A stretch of DNA of 64,000 nt from Hermetia illucens (GCF_905115235.1 NC_051850.1:25483010-25547009); one strand, 5' to 3'. Positions 34,401 through 44,509 are shown, numbered from the stretch's first letter. The notes: generated by a model from the letters alone, not told the origin. Program-made: numbers and translations.

Positions 34401-34635
34401 AAGGCTTGTAGAAGTGTTGTGGGCATTCTAACCCATGTTTTACTAGCCGGCATTTATTCAGAATAGGAATTACCCAAGATGGTACGTGTCCATCCTGTAA
34501 TGAGGAAGCGAAATCCATGGAACATTTTCTATGTGAGTGCCGCGCCTATGACACAGCGGGTATCAACACATCCCTTACCGGAAATCCTGCGCTACATAAA
34601 TGAATTCTAGATATTCCGTTAGACGGGGAATCGAG
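31460..34635 (+). mobile_element. LOA-like LINE: 5' leader, ORF1 remnant and ORF2
   Basis: A GC-richer leader (31460-32240) leads into an open frame at 32245-32628 (ORF1-like, basic), then an ORF2 remnant: PWWNRELQRLTKSTGRLPNR near 32810-32870, the RT palm in an open frame at 33376-33597 (VFVNIGRAFDCAPFQKPCNA, VGVDRYLTLKATKGCLHGSV), thumb near 33870-33990, and a C-terminal CPSCNEEAESMEHFLCECRA near 34490-34550. The RT signature and the leader-ORF1-ORF2 layout suggest the LOA clade. The endonuclease is mostly missing and there are many frame changes. Confidence 0.75.
32245..32628 (+). pseudogene. LINE ORF1-like open frame (127 codons)
   Basis: Basic, Ser/Thr-rich frame beginning MKAPPDSCSPKKKPVVEKLP, placed between the leader and ORF2 of the LOA-like LINE. 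No zinc knuckle is visible. It is short for an ORF1, so probably truncated. Identification rests on position; I do not recognise a domain. Confidence 0.4.
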
Positions 34636-34636
34636 T

Positions 34637-37600
34637 ATCACCATCATCAGCGGCGCAACAACCGGTATCCGGTCTTGGCCTGTCTTAATAAGGAATTCCA
34701 GACATCCCTGTTTTGCGCCGAGGTCCACCAATTCGATATACCTAAAAACTGCCTGGCGTCCTGACCTACGCAATCGCTCCAACTCAGGCAGGGTCTGCGT
34801 TGTCTTCTTTTTCTACCATAGATATTGCCCTTATACACTCTCCGGACTGGATCATCCTCATCTATACGGATTAAATGACCCGTCTCCCGAAACTTGTTGA
34901 GCCGGATTTTATCCACAATTAGACGGTCGTGGTATTGCTCATAGATTTCGTCGTTATGTAGGCTATAGAATCATCCATCCTCATGTAGGGGACCAAAAAT
35001 TCATCTGACGATTTTTCTCTCGCACGCGGCCAAGACTTCGAAATTTTGCTTGCCAAGAACCTAAGCCTACGAGGAATATACAGAGGCTGGCAAGATCATT
35101 GTCTTGTACAGTAAGAGCTTTGACCCTGTGGTAAGACGCTTTTAGCGGAATAGTTTTTGTAAGCTCAGATAGGCTCTGTTGGCAGCCAACAACTGTGCGC
35201 GGATTTCATCGTTATAGCTGTTATCGGTCGTGATTTTCGACCCTAGATAGGAAAAATTATCAACGGTCTGAAAGTTGTAGTCTCCTATTTTTATTGCTTT
35301 CGTTTGACCAGTGCGATTCGATATCATTCGTTCTTTAGTTTTTGGTGTTCACGTTGCCATCATGTATTTCGTCTTGCCTTCATTAATGTGCAGCCCAAGA
35401 TTTCGCCCAATCACCGCCTGCTCGATCCGGATGAAGGCAGTTTATACGTCTCGGGTCGTTCTTCCCATGATGTTGATATCGTCAGCGTAGACCAGTAGTT
35501 CGATAGACTTCAAGAGAATGGCGTCTCTCGCATTTACGTCTATATCGCGAATCACTTTCTCCAGGGCCAGATTGAAAAGGACGCATGATTGGGTATTCCC
35601 TTGTTTTAGACTGTTGTTGATGTTGAATGCTCTCAAGGGTGATCCTGCTACTTTCATCTGGCGTCGCACATTGGTCATTGTCAGCCTAGGCATTCTTATT
35701 AATTTCGTCGGGATACCAAATTCACTCATGGCCGTGCACAGTTTAAGCCTGGGTATGCTGCCATAGGCAGTGTTAAAGTCGATGAAAAGACGGTGCAATT
35801 GTTCTCTACATTCCAACAGTTTTTCCATCGCTTGCCGTAGAGAGAAAATCTGATCTATTGCTGATTTGCCTAGAGTAAAGCCTCTTTGGTATGGGCTAAT
35901 GAGGTGCTGGCCGTATGGGGCTATCCGACCTAGCAACATAGTACAGAATATCTTATAGATGGTACTCAGCAACGTAACACATCAATATTTGCTTCACTGC
36001 GCGATATCTCCCTTTTTATGTATGGGACCGATAATGTCTCTTTGCCAATCGTCAGACATTGATTCGCTGTTCCACGCATTGAGTACAAGTTGATGAACCA
36101 CTTAGTGTAATTGGTCGCCTCCATATTTAACCAATTCAGCTGTACTTCTATCGGCTCCTTTCGACTTACAGTTTTTAAGCTGGTGGATTGCATGGACTGA
36201 TTCTTCCATACTTGTTGGTGGAAGCATTTTTCTCTCATCTACAGTTGGCGGACTTCCAATTCGTCGATATTTTGGTTGTTGAGCAGTTCATCAAAATACT
36301 TAACCCATCGATCCAATATACCTATTTCGTCGGAAATCAAATCTCCCTCTTTGTCTCGGCAGAATGAGCATCGAGGTGTATAAGGCTTCATCCTGCTGAC
36401 TTGTTGGTCAAACTTAGGCGCCTGGTGCAGTTGCTCCCTGTACCTTTCGAGTTCACAAACCTGTTGCTTCTCTGAGGCTTCCTTTTTCCGTCTGTGAAGT
36501 CACTTCTCCGCTCGACGGAGTTCGTGATAATTCTCCGCACATGCCCGAGTTCTTTGAGAATGCTACATTACTCGGTATGCAACATTCTTCCGCTCCGTTA
36601 GGTTACATTCATCGTCAAACCAGGCGTGCCGACTCCTTTTGCGGCTAGGGCCAAGTATCGTTGTGGCCGTATCAATGATAACGTTCTTCAAGTGGTTGTG
36701 AAGATCATTTATTGATGCTTCGTCTCCAGGATCTCTGTTCACTGCGGTTATCGCGGCATCCATTTCCCTCTTATAGGTGTTGCGGAGGACTGCGCTGGGG
36801 ATGACTTCCTTTTTATCCCTCTACTGATTGTCAGAAGGGATTCTGGGTGGTGCTGTTATTGGAGTCCGGAGCACTATGCCAAAGAAATAGTGATCCGAGC
36901 CTATATTTGCCCCCCTATATGTGCCGACATTTATCAAGACTGAGAGGTGGCGGCGTTCAATCAGCGCGCGGTCAATTTGGTTAAAAGTGTAGACGTCTGG
37001 AGAGACCATGTATGCTTGGGGACCGCTTCCCTCCCAAGCCAGGTGCTTATAGCAACCAATTTGTGCGATACAGCAAACTGGATAATCCGCAGTCCGTTAT
37101 TATTGGTATCTCTATGTAAGCTACTGGAGACGACGTATCGCCTGAATATGGGCTCCGTCCCTATTTGGCTGTTAAAATCTCCAAGTATGATTTTGATATC
37201 GTACTTGGGACAGGCTTCAAAGGTCCACTAAACTGCGTCGCAGAAGGTATCCTTCTCGGACTCTGCAGTCTGACCCTGTACGGGCGTGAACGTTAATGAG
37301 GCCTCAATTTCTAGATTTGCCCCTCAAACGCAGAGAGTATAGCCTTTCGCTAATATTTTCAAAGCCGATAACAGCAGGTTTCATTTTTTGGATAACTAAG
37401 AAACCTGCTCCGAGCATATGATGTAGTGGCTTTTCTTCAGGAAACCAGTCCCGGTCCATCGCATTTCCTGCAACGCTGTTACATCAGCTCTATATTGCGA
37501 CAGGGTATCGGCTAGCTGCTTGGCAGCTCCACCTCTGTACAAAGAGCGTACATTCCATGTAAAAATGTGCAAATCGTTATTCCGTTGTCGTTGTCGGGAG

Positions 37601-37690
37601 CGTCGTTGTAAAGCCCATCCTGTCTGAGGCTCCTTCTATGGTTTCATTGTCAGCTCTACCCAACCCCCAACCTGGAGGATCAGTTGGCAC
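34637..37690 (-). mobile_element. RTE-type LINE (family F), near full length
   Basis: About 3 kb on the minus strand. From right to left: a 5' segment (LTTTLPTTTT-like, 37620-37570), the AP endonuclease start TWNVRSLYRGGAAKQLAD near 37560-37505, DIKIILGDFNSQIGT near 37205-37160, FNQIDRALIERRHLSVLI near 36990-36930, a linker (RSRHAWFDDECN near 36650-36610), RT in an open frame at 35972-35442 (RGFTLGKSAIDQIFSLRQAM ... LLVYADDINIMGRT), SYLGSKITTDNSYNDEIRAQ near 35260-35200, and the C-terminus RRPCLSWSDCVGQDARQFLG near 34800-34735. It ends at 34637 in a GAT-type tail (CCGCTGATGATGG). The YADD box is intact, but stops and frameshifts break the ORF in several places. Confidence 0.85.
35442..35972 (-). 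pseudogene. RTE LINE reverse transcriptase core, 176-codon open segment
   Basis: Palm and fingers of the RT of family F: KIFCTMLLGRI at 7-17, the GFTLGKSAIDQIFSLR block at about 31-46, LFIDFNTAYGSIPR at about 62-75, and LLVYADDINIMGR at about 160-172. The Asp of LFIDFN and the YADD pair that bind catalytic metal are all present. The usual AFDxxxR motif reads TAYGSIPR here. Upstream and downstream parts of the ORF2 lie in other frames. Confidence 0.75.
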
Positions 37691-38106
37691 AAATTGTCCG
37701 ATTTTTAGGCGCGAATCAAGTATAATAGACCACTAGGGTCTGAGTGCTCAGAGGCTTTGCCTCTCTTCCACCTCAAACAAAGCATTGAATGGCTCAGCGG
37801 CAGGTCAAACACATTTCTTTGACTTACATTCGCTTTCTGTGAAGATTGGCATGTAGTAGTTAAATTGTGTTATAAAAAGGTTTACGACGATTTTATGACG
37901 GTAATGGGTACATATTTACCTTCTACCAAGTCTTCATAGTAGGTCGCTAGCACCGCCACAAAAGTCAAAGATGGTATGAATTCTTCAGAATTAGAGATAT
38001 CGTAACATTGCTTAAGAAATCGGAGGAAAAAAGTAGCAGAAGCCTAGACGCGCTAATATTTAACGAACGTTTGACTATGACAAACATAGTACAAAGAACT
38101 ACACCC
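37691..38106. other. Unassigned spacer
   Basis: No gene or repeat recognised; it may include the extreme 5' end of the RTE LINE. Confidence 0.4.
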
Positions 38107-38790
38107 ATTTTTAAGGTTTTGTGTAAAACCAAACCTTACTAAAATCGGTTCAATGTCTTTCTGTCTGTCTGTCTGTATGCCCGTCACACGCATTTTTCTC
38201 GGAGACTGTAGCAGCGATTCACACCGAATTTGTTGAAAAGGTGGGAACTGTAAACGATCACACGTACAGTGAGTTACATTCTTCTACATTGAATTTAAGA
38301 GGGCTCCATACAGGAAAAAGGGGGTATAAATTTTTTTTCACCGAATATAGTCACGCAGGGTATCAAATGAAAGGTCTCAGTTAGTGCTTGTCGAAGCCGG
38401 GCTAAGCTTCGACATTAGTTGAAAAGATGGGGAGTGCGGGGGGTCGAAATTGATCATTTCGTTAACGTACGCATTCTCAGAAAGCCAACCGAAAAATCTG
38501 AAAGAACTAAGAGCCTACCACTGTTCAAATAAAGTTAATGATAATGATAATTTTTAGTAATTGATTGTAAACCCCCCTTAAGTTCATCTTAGAATCACTA
38601 AATTGTTCAGCAATATAGGCTACAGTATAGAACAAAATCGCACTACTAACAAAGTTACAATAGGTCAAATTTGCCATTTCTGTTCAGATTCAAGACTTTG
38701 AATGTCAATATCACACGAAAGTGGATATGAAAACGAATACACAAAACCTTTCATACCTGAAGCATCCAGTTTCCTGTTTCCCGACATGTT
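38107..38790 (+). repeat. Repeat R, full-length copy (about 680 bp)
   Basis: The most complete copy. It starts with AAGGTTTTGTGTAAAACC (degenerate hairpin), ACTAAAATCGGTTCAATGTC and a TCTG microsatellite, then TTTTTCTCGGAGACTG, GTGGGAACTGTAAACGATCA, GTATCAAATGAAAGGTCTCA, GATGGGGAGTGCGGGGGGTC and AATAAAGTTAATGATAATG. It ends CACAAAACCTTTCATACCTG, AAGCATCCAGTTTCCTGTTT, CCCGACATGTTTAA. No coding capacity. Terminal AAGGTTTTGT and ACAAAACCTT are inverted repeats of each other. Confidence 0.85.
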
Positions 38791-38968
38791 TAAATTAGTT
38801 TCTAAGGAATTAATTTGACATTTGCCGACTATAGACTTTACTGGTAAGTCGGCCATCTCTTTGAACCAATCGAGAGCTATTACCAACTTAGTTCCTAGAT
38901 TATTTATATCTTTCTAGTGAAATGACACATATGTACTCAAAACTACGGATTTGTTGATTTCTACTTAT

Positions 38969-38974
38969 TTTATT
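38969..38974 (-). terminator. Poly(A) signal of gene 3
   Basis: AATAAA on the minus strand, about 24 nt after the stop codon, in the shared block AATAAAATAAGTAGAAATCA. Confidence 0.75.
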
Positions 38975-38997
38975 ACATCGGCCAGGTCCATTACAAT

Positions 38998-39396
38998 TTA
39001 AGCAGCAGCCTTCTTCTTCCAGAGACCACCATATCCCCAGGCTGGAGCGGCATATCCGGCAGCGATTCCGTGTCCATAAGCAGCTACAGCTGGAGCACTG
39101 TAGGCAGCAACTGGGGCAGCATGATAGGCGCTAACAACTGGGGCAGCAGTTACAGCTGGAGCATGGTAGGCACTAGCGATTGGGGTAACGGCGGCATGTC
39201 CCCATCCAGCGGCAGCAAGTGGAGCAACAGTGGCACCATGTCCCCATGCACTATAACCGAGTCCTCCCAAAGGAGCGACGTAACCGGCTGAAGCAGCGCC
39301 GATGAGAGCGAGAGCCAAGACAACGAATTTCTATAATTAGACAACAGGGCACCGGTTAAAAATGGTACTTTCTTTTATCCTGGGTTTTCTTACCAT
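38998..39396 (-). CDS. Small secreted Ala/Tyr/His-rich protein, cuticle-like (gene 3 of 6)
   Basis: Minus strand: ATG alone at 39396-39394, intron 39393-39331 (63 bp, ending ATAG), coding exon 39330-38998, 111 residues. Signal peptide MKFVVLALALIGAASA; mature part GYVAPLGGLGYSAWGHG, then AYHAPAVTAAPVVSAYHAAP modules, AAYGHGIAAGYAAPAWGYGG and the tail LWKKKAAA. The predicted protein is identical to that of gene 4, and exon 2 differs from gene 4 at one synonymous base in 333 by my alignment, although the introns differ at 8 of 63 positions. It is transcribed away from gene 4. AAP and YHAP modules suggest a cuticle or similar extracellular matrix component; the exact role is unknown. Confidence 0.93.
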
Positions 39397-39431
39397 TTTG
39401 GGGTTGGTGGTATTCTGGGAAGACGATTCCT

Positions 39432-39468
39432 GAATGATACATTTCGGTGCGACACCTTCTCTTTTATA
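39432..39468 (-). promoter_or_regulatory. Core promoter of gene 3
   Basis: Minus strand TATAAAAG at 39468-39461 and initiator TCATTC at 39437-39432, inside the block GAAATGTATCATTCAGG shared with genes 4, 5 and 6. Confidence 0.85.
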
Positions 39469-39469
39469 C

Positions 39470-39700
39470 ACTTTTGATTTCAATGGTTGATTGCACTATC
39501 ATGTGTAGATTAAACAGGTTTTCAGCCTTATAAATGTGTGAATTGAAAACGGACTAAATATTTAATTAGTTGCATAAAAAATTAGATGTGATTGCGTAGA
39601 TATTCTTCAATGGAGACGAATTATCTGCAATAAAATACTCGTCGAGATTAATTTGTAGCAACGAAAAAAGTTGATGTCACCTTCGTTCCTAAGCATTAAT
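39470..39700 (-). promoter_or_regulatory. Conserved upstream module of gene 3
   Basis: About 230 bp on the minus strand that align with the upstream regions of genes 4 (39973-40148), 5 (46600-46830) and, more weakly, 6 (54500-54698). Best conserved are ATTTTATTGCAGA, TTTAGTCCGTTTTCAATT, TATAAGGCTGAAAACCTG and GATAGTGCAATCAA. Probably an enhancer, but shared ancestry of young duplicates alone could explain the match among genes 3-5. Confidence 0.55.
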
Positions 39701-39972
39701 TCAACTTTTTTCTCGATAAAGGAAATTGAGTGATTCAGATTATATCTTTTGGTAAATGGCCTAAAAAGCTAAGGACCTGTTTCGAAAGTAAAATTTTAAA
39801 TATAAAATAATATTGCAGAATGGTAGGTATGAAGAGCGCATTCAGTTCAAGTTTCAATATAACAGAATTTTTAAGAAGTGTTTGAGTAATATGATGAACA
39901 AGGGTAGTCCAACACTTTTTCTTCCAGAAATACACAGTACAAACAGCTTTCCGTTTCCGATTGCGTAGCAAC

Positions 39973-40148
39973 TATTTTATTGTAGACAATCAGTCTCCAT
40001 TGAAGAACATCTTACCAATCAGATCTAATTTTTTTTTATGCACCTAATTATACATTTAGTCCGTTTTTAATAATTTATAAGGCTGCAAACCTGTTTAATC
40101 CATAGTGCAAATGTGACCTTCCATTTTAAGTCATTGAAACCGAAAGAG
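39973..40148 (+). promoter_or_regulatory. Conserved upstream module of gene 4
   Basis: Aligns with the gene 3 and gene 5 modules but has lost part of the block just before the TATA box and gained a short unrelated stretch (GTGACCTTCCATTTTAAG). TTTAGTCCGTTTTTAATAAT and TATAAGGCTGCAAACCTG are still clear. Confidence 0.5.
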
Positions 40149-40185
40149 TATAAAAGTGAAGGTTTCGCACCGAAATGTATCATTC
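40149..40185 (+). promoter_or_regulatory. Core promoter of gene 4
   Basis: TATAAAAG at 40149-40156 and initiator TCATTC at 40180-40185, about 31 bp apart; ATG follows at 40221, giving a 5' leader of about 39 nt. Confidence 0.85.
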
Positions 40186-40220
40186 AGGAATTGTCTTCCC
40201 AGAATACCATCAACCTCAAA

Positions 40221-40619
40221 ATGGTAAGAAAACCCAGGATAAAAGAAAGGACCATTTCTAACTAGTGTCCTGTTGTTTCATTACAGAAATTCGTTGTCTT
40301 GGCTCTCGCTCTCATCGGTGCTGCTTCAGCCGGTTACGTCGCTCCTTTGGGAGGACTCGGTTATAGTGCATGGGGACATGGTGCCACTGTTGCTCCACTT
40401 GCTGCCGCTGGATGGGGACATGCCGCCGTTACCCCAATCGCTAGTGCCTACCATGCTCCAGCTGTAACTGCTGCCCCAGTTGTTAGCGCCTATCATGCTG
40501 CCCCAGTTGCTGCCTACAGTGCTCCAGCTGTAGCTGCTTATGGACACGGAATCGCTGCCGGATATGCCGCTCCAGCCTGGGGATATGGTGGTCTCTGGAA
40601 GAAGAAGGCTGCTGCTTAA
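40221..40619 (+). CDS. Small secreted Ala/Tyr/His-rich protein, cuticle-like (gene 4 of 6)
   Basis: ATG alone at 40221-40223, intron 40224-40286 (63 bp, GTAAG...ACAG), coding exon 40287-40619, 111 residues. The protein is identical to gene 3: signal peptide 1-16 (MKFVVLALALIGAASA), GYVAPLGGLGYSAWGHGATV, YHAP and AAP modules, AAYGHGIAAG, tail WGYGGLWKKKAAA. It has its own TATA box, initiator and AATAAA at 40643-40648. Codon use is strongly biased to GCT/GCC, CCA and GGA, the same as in the other members. The spacing and splice sites fix the start. Likely expressed together with gene 3, because their promoters are copies of one another. Molecular role not established; cuticle or related extracellular material is the best guess. 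Confidence 0.94.
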
Positions 40620-40642
40620 ATTTTGGTTGACCTGATCCATGA

Positions 40643-40648
40643 AATAAA
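40643..40648 (+). terminator. Poly(A) signal of gene 4
   Basis: AATAAA 24 nt after the stop codon, within AATAAAATAAGTATAAATCA. Confidence 0.75.
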
Positions 40649-40690
40649 ATAAGTATAAATCAAAAAATTTGTAGTTGTGAGTACCTATGT

Positions 40691-41055
40691 GTCATTTCGT
40701 TCCAAAGTTTAATTAATTTAAACCCTAAACTGGTACGAGATTTCCATTGGCTCAGCCACGCGGCCGGTCTCAGTAAAGCCTAAAGTCGGTAAACGCCAGA
40801 GGTTTACAAATCCGTTTACAAAGTAGGTTCTGCTCTTTTTAGGTATATCTGTCATAGTCATTATTCTTTAAATATTCATTTGTGTAGCTTTCTCCAACCA
40901 TCATTTTCCCATACCTTAGGCAATGCTATGATATCTCTAATTATGAAGGAAAGTTGATCTGAAAAGATGCAGAGAGATTCATAGGCTCCATAATTTTATT
41001 GTGAAAGTAAAACTGAAAATACCCATGTTTGTGAAGGATGGATTCTCTTTTCCAC
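40691..41055 (+). repeat. 3' flank of gene 4, duplicated with gene 5
   Basis: The block from GAGTACCTATGTGTCATTTC to about 41010 aligns with 47355-47650 downstream of gene 5 (TTTAATTAATTTAAACCC, TAATTATGAAGGAAAGTT, TTTATTGTGA). No open frame; it marks the end of the duplicated unit. Confidence 0.65.
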
Positions 41056-41269
41056 GAGTGCGACTATGCTCTGAGAGTGAGAACTATTTCCTCACAAGTG
41101 ACAATTTTCTGATTCACTTTTCGAAAGTATGTACCTATAAACCTGCTACTTAGAGAACGTCTCCTTACTTCAGACCCGGAAAGAAGCACGGACTGAACCG
41201 AACTAATGAGTAAATGATGCGTACTGGATAAAGGGCCCCTGACATTGGTCGTCAGCCGATAAATTGCAA
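41056..41269. other. Short spacer
   Basis: Between the duplicated gene 4 flank and the LINE; nothing recognised. Confidence 0.35.
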
Positions 41270-43900
41270 AATTCTAGTTGTAGCCTTGTATGTGGTATAC
41301 CGAAATTGCTCAAAAAATCATCTTTGCGTCTTTCATAATACCGATGTGTTTCATCGCCGGCTTCGTTAAGATTATGATTTCATCAATCTGTTAGCGAGGG
41401 CTGTGGGAATCCTCGCCTTGAGCAGGACGATTACTTCGGTTTTCTTTCGAGCTAGGGCAAATTTATTCCAAAGACTAAAGAAAAAGAAGAAAATTCATCT
41501 GCTCACTAGACATATACGGCCAAATGCGATTTATCAGCCATCTCGAATCGTACCAAACTATCGTTCCAAAGGTTCGGACCAAGGATAAATTCCTGAGCTG
41601 CCCCCGATATGACTTCCAGTCCAGGCTGTCTTTCCCGGATCTTACAGAGTTTGGTGCAGCCCTTTAAATAGTTCCTCAATATCCGCATAAAGGTAGTCCG
41701 GAATAGGAAAAAGTCTTGACTGGAGCCTGTTCCAACTCTTTTATAGAAAAAAGTGGACAGTCTACGGCGCGCAGGGAATAGTGTTCTTACAAAGCGGTCC
41801 ATCTGCTCCACCTTAAGTAAACAGGGTTTGCACAGCCCCCTCCCCCCTGTTCCAAGAGTTCCGACAAATCTCCCAGTGTTGACCTTCGCAACGTTCCAAA
41901 CACAGGAAAAACGCTAGGGTGGCGCACACAGAAAGTTTGCGCCAATCATTTCGAAGGCAATGTGTTGATGGTCGCTTGCGAGTTTTTCGGAACTCGCCAC
42001 CCGTCCGCCTGCGACACCAGTGATTCCGACGCGAAGGTTTACGCCTGCAATGCTTCCCTCGCAGTGTTTAAAACTACCAGTCCTGTCCTCATGTCATTTC
42101 GAGAATTCGTTTCCCTCTGGACTCTGGATGAGGTATGCTCCATTTAAGTGCCCTGACATTGAAGTAGCTGTTTCCAGTTCTGTTCTGAAGACCAGACACC
42201 GCTTTGAGCTCACAGTGTACGCAACATTCTCATCAGACACTCCACCGTCCCTGCATAGGACCCAGCTTTAACTTTTGTTGCAGGTGTTTCCTTTATGGCC
42301 TGCCTGACCGCATTTGTGGCATGTTGCCCTTCTGTCAGGTCCCCGATAGATTGCAGACGTATGCCCATAATCCAAAAATCTGTAACATTTGGTTGGGACG
42401 GCCCCAATTCGCTCCTACGCACTACCCAACCAATTCCCGCGGTTTAAAAGCTTCCTCTCGTATAGCTCCGCAACTTCTACCATAGCAAGTTTTTGGTTCC
42501 TGGAGTTCGCAGAAGATACCAATCCGGAAGTTTGTTACCTTTGGTCATTCCCGTTTCATGGTCTTTTCTACATCCTTTTTTTCTGTGCGGCAATCAAGGT
42601 TTCGGACTTCCAGAAAGCACATGGGTTCCAGGTTTTTTCTCCCAGAAGCTCCTTGACTGCTTCACAGAACATACCTTTATTTGTTGTCCTCGGGTCTAAT
42701 TCGACTAGGAGTCGACCACTCTTCGTTTTTCGAATGGAAGAAATTTGTGCTCTGCTATTTTCGGGGTTGACGTTATAACGGATTTCACTGAGGACTTCCT
42801 CAAAATTCTTGTCTTCCGTCGGCTTAATAAGCAGAGCTGGTCGATCTATTCCTCCTTCTTCTCCCCACCTTTTTTCTGGTGCTCCATATTTCGTGTCCGC
42901 CATAATTTTAAGCAGAGGGTTTTCTGAGGATGCGGTATGTTGCTGTCTCCTGTCTCTTTTCGTCTTCTTCTTTTGAACTTTGGAAAGTACCTGAATGAAG
43001 TATCCTTCAGATGCCCCCTCCTCCTTTTGTTTGTTCGCTCTGCGACGAGTCTGTCTGTCTGGAATCCGTTAGGCGCAAGCAGTGTTCTCATCGGGAGACG
43101 CAGTTGCTTCAGCTTCCCGCGGATTTTGTCTTGCTTTACATGTCCGCCTATAATACGAAATTCTGTCCAGGAGCTTCTCCAGTTCTCCAGCTCTTTTTTC
43201 GCCTCTGCTAAAGCTTTCTGGAGGAATGTCGCAGATCGCATGCGCTTCACAACTGCCGCACATTTCTTAATAGGTCTTTTCTCCTCTACTTTCACCAGAG
43301 TAGTCGAAACCATCTGGCTAGTTTCAGCAGTTTCCATTGTGTCACTTTCCGCAACTATAGCACTACGTGGTGTCTGGGATGATGTCTCCGTTGCAGGTGC
43401 CGCATCACTTTACGAGCCTTCTTCTCCGTTTGCGCATCCCGATGTCTCATCGGGTATTTCACCCCTTGCTGGGTCCTTCATTGAGCGCTCAGGGGGAGTG
43501 ACGCATTTTCGTGCTACGTATAGACGCAGCCAGCTCACTCTCCATTCCCACTGTCTCCTCTTTCATATTGTTTGTATTCGCCATTTGAGTTTTTTTATCA
43601 GCGCATCATACACAAGAGGTGCAAGGGGTATATCCCCAGGGACAAAGCTCTTACCCCAGTGTCCTGAGGCCTGACCTAAGGTTAGCTGATCCCGGGACTC
43701 ATGGACGGATCGCTCGCTTAGGGCAACGCGGTTTACTGACTCCGATTCAATACGCACTACTTGACTAGGGTCCCGTTAATACACGCTACAACTACCTCCT
43801 AGGAAGAACTAGGCTCACATCACCCCATCGACGACGCCAAGGAGTCGTCGGCGGCTCCGGGGACTCCCGGTGTATCCCGACGTGCGTCGATCATTAACAG
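41270..43900 (-). mobile_element. R1/LOA-like LINE (family C) with 5' leader, CCHC ORF1 and part of ORF2
   Basis: Minus strand. From right to left: leader (about 43900-43700), ORF1 frames at 43337-42846 and 42903-42568 (LLIKPTEDKNFEEVLSEI, TTNKGMFCEAVKELLGEK), a zinc knuckle CHKCGQAGHKGNTC at about 42324-42281, then an RT piece in the frame at 41811-41506 (TTFMRILRNYLKGC ... VISGAAQEFILGPNLWND), and an RT thumb scrap (ARIPTAL-like) to about 41270. RT motifs match the inverted half at 23930-25640. The endonuclease is largely lost to an internal deletion. Confidence 0.8.
42568..43337 (-). pseudogene. LINE ORF1 (gag-like nucleic-acid-binding protein), frame-disrupted
   Basis: Two open frames overlapping at 42846-42903: 163 codons (basic, Lys/Arg-rich, METAETSQMVSTTLVKVEEK...) followed by 111 codons with LLIKPTEDKNFEEVLSEI and the AVKELLGEK segment. 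A CCHC knuckle follows in another frame at 42324-42281. Together they make up the layout of R1/LOA ORF1 proteins: basic N-terminus, RRM-like middle, zinc knuckles at the end. At least two frame changes. Confidence 0.7.
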
Positions 43901-43974
43901 TACGCTCAGCACCGAGATATTTTCTCGAGGTTACTACCTAGGACGCAGGTATTGTGTCAGGTAATGGGCTACAG

Positions 43975-44361
43975 CTACTTGCTTGGGGACGCCACTCCCC
44001 GAGGTGCCCGGAAGGGATTTGAAAACCGGTAGCGATGTTTGACGAGCTGTAGCCTAAGAAGATAGGAACCATGGCAAAACCGGTCAACCACACATACATG
44101 CAATTGTTCATGATTCACTGAAATGTACTTCGCGGCGTGACCAGCAATAGACCCGGCCTCTGCCACTTCCACCATCTGATACGTCGCCCACGGGTAATTG
44201 GCCTGTGCGGTGACCAAGATCTTTGTTTGAAAATATGTCAGACCACATGATGAAATCGGCGAAGGGCAGGTGAAGTGAAGATCTAAACTCGGCGCACTGT
44301 ACCAATATAATGCGTAGAGTGCTGATGTGGTCGATGCAGGTGGATCCATAGCGGAAACCAT
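43975..44361 (-). mobile_element. RTE/CR1-like LINE RT scrap (family G)
   Basis: The minus-strand frame includes QDGFRYGSTCIDHISTLRII and QCAEFRSSLHLPFADF, matching RT fingers of the form EQAGFRxGRSCxDQIxTLRIIxEQ. The same block occurs at 49620-49730 (AGFRSRSAGIHHINTLRIIS), so both belong to one family. Confidence 0.65.
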
Positions 44362-44509
44362 CCTGCTCTGTGTCGATTAACCTAACAAGGTTGCATGATT
44401 ATTTTAGCTATGATATGAAAATCTTCATTTTAGTGGTAGAGAGTTGACTTGTTAGTTGAGCATTGATAAAGTGGCCGGTAATGGAAATTTAACCAACATT
44501 TTGAGTATG
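44362..44509. other. Short spacer
   Basis: Nothing recognised between the LINE scrap and the mariner remnant. Confidence 0.3.

Larger units (their letters stand above)
38921..40690. repeat. Inverted duplication carrying genes 3 and 4 head to head
   Basis: Left arm about 38921-39632 (up to 39692 when compared with gene 5) and right arm about 39973-40690 are inverted copies. Each contains promoter, Met-only exon, intron, main exon and 3' untranslated region. The centre, about 340 bp, is not repeated. On the left the match ends at the TCATTTC block about 70 bp after the stop codon, while genes 4 and 5 share some 420 bp of 3' flank. Confidence 0.85.

Noticed and set aside
40326-40640. 104-codon minus-strand frame over gene 4, with equivalents over genes 3 and 5
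   Set aside because: Antisense of a repetitive exon. It is conserved only because the sense strand is conserved.
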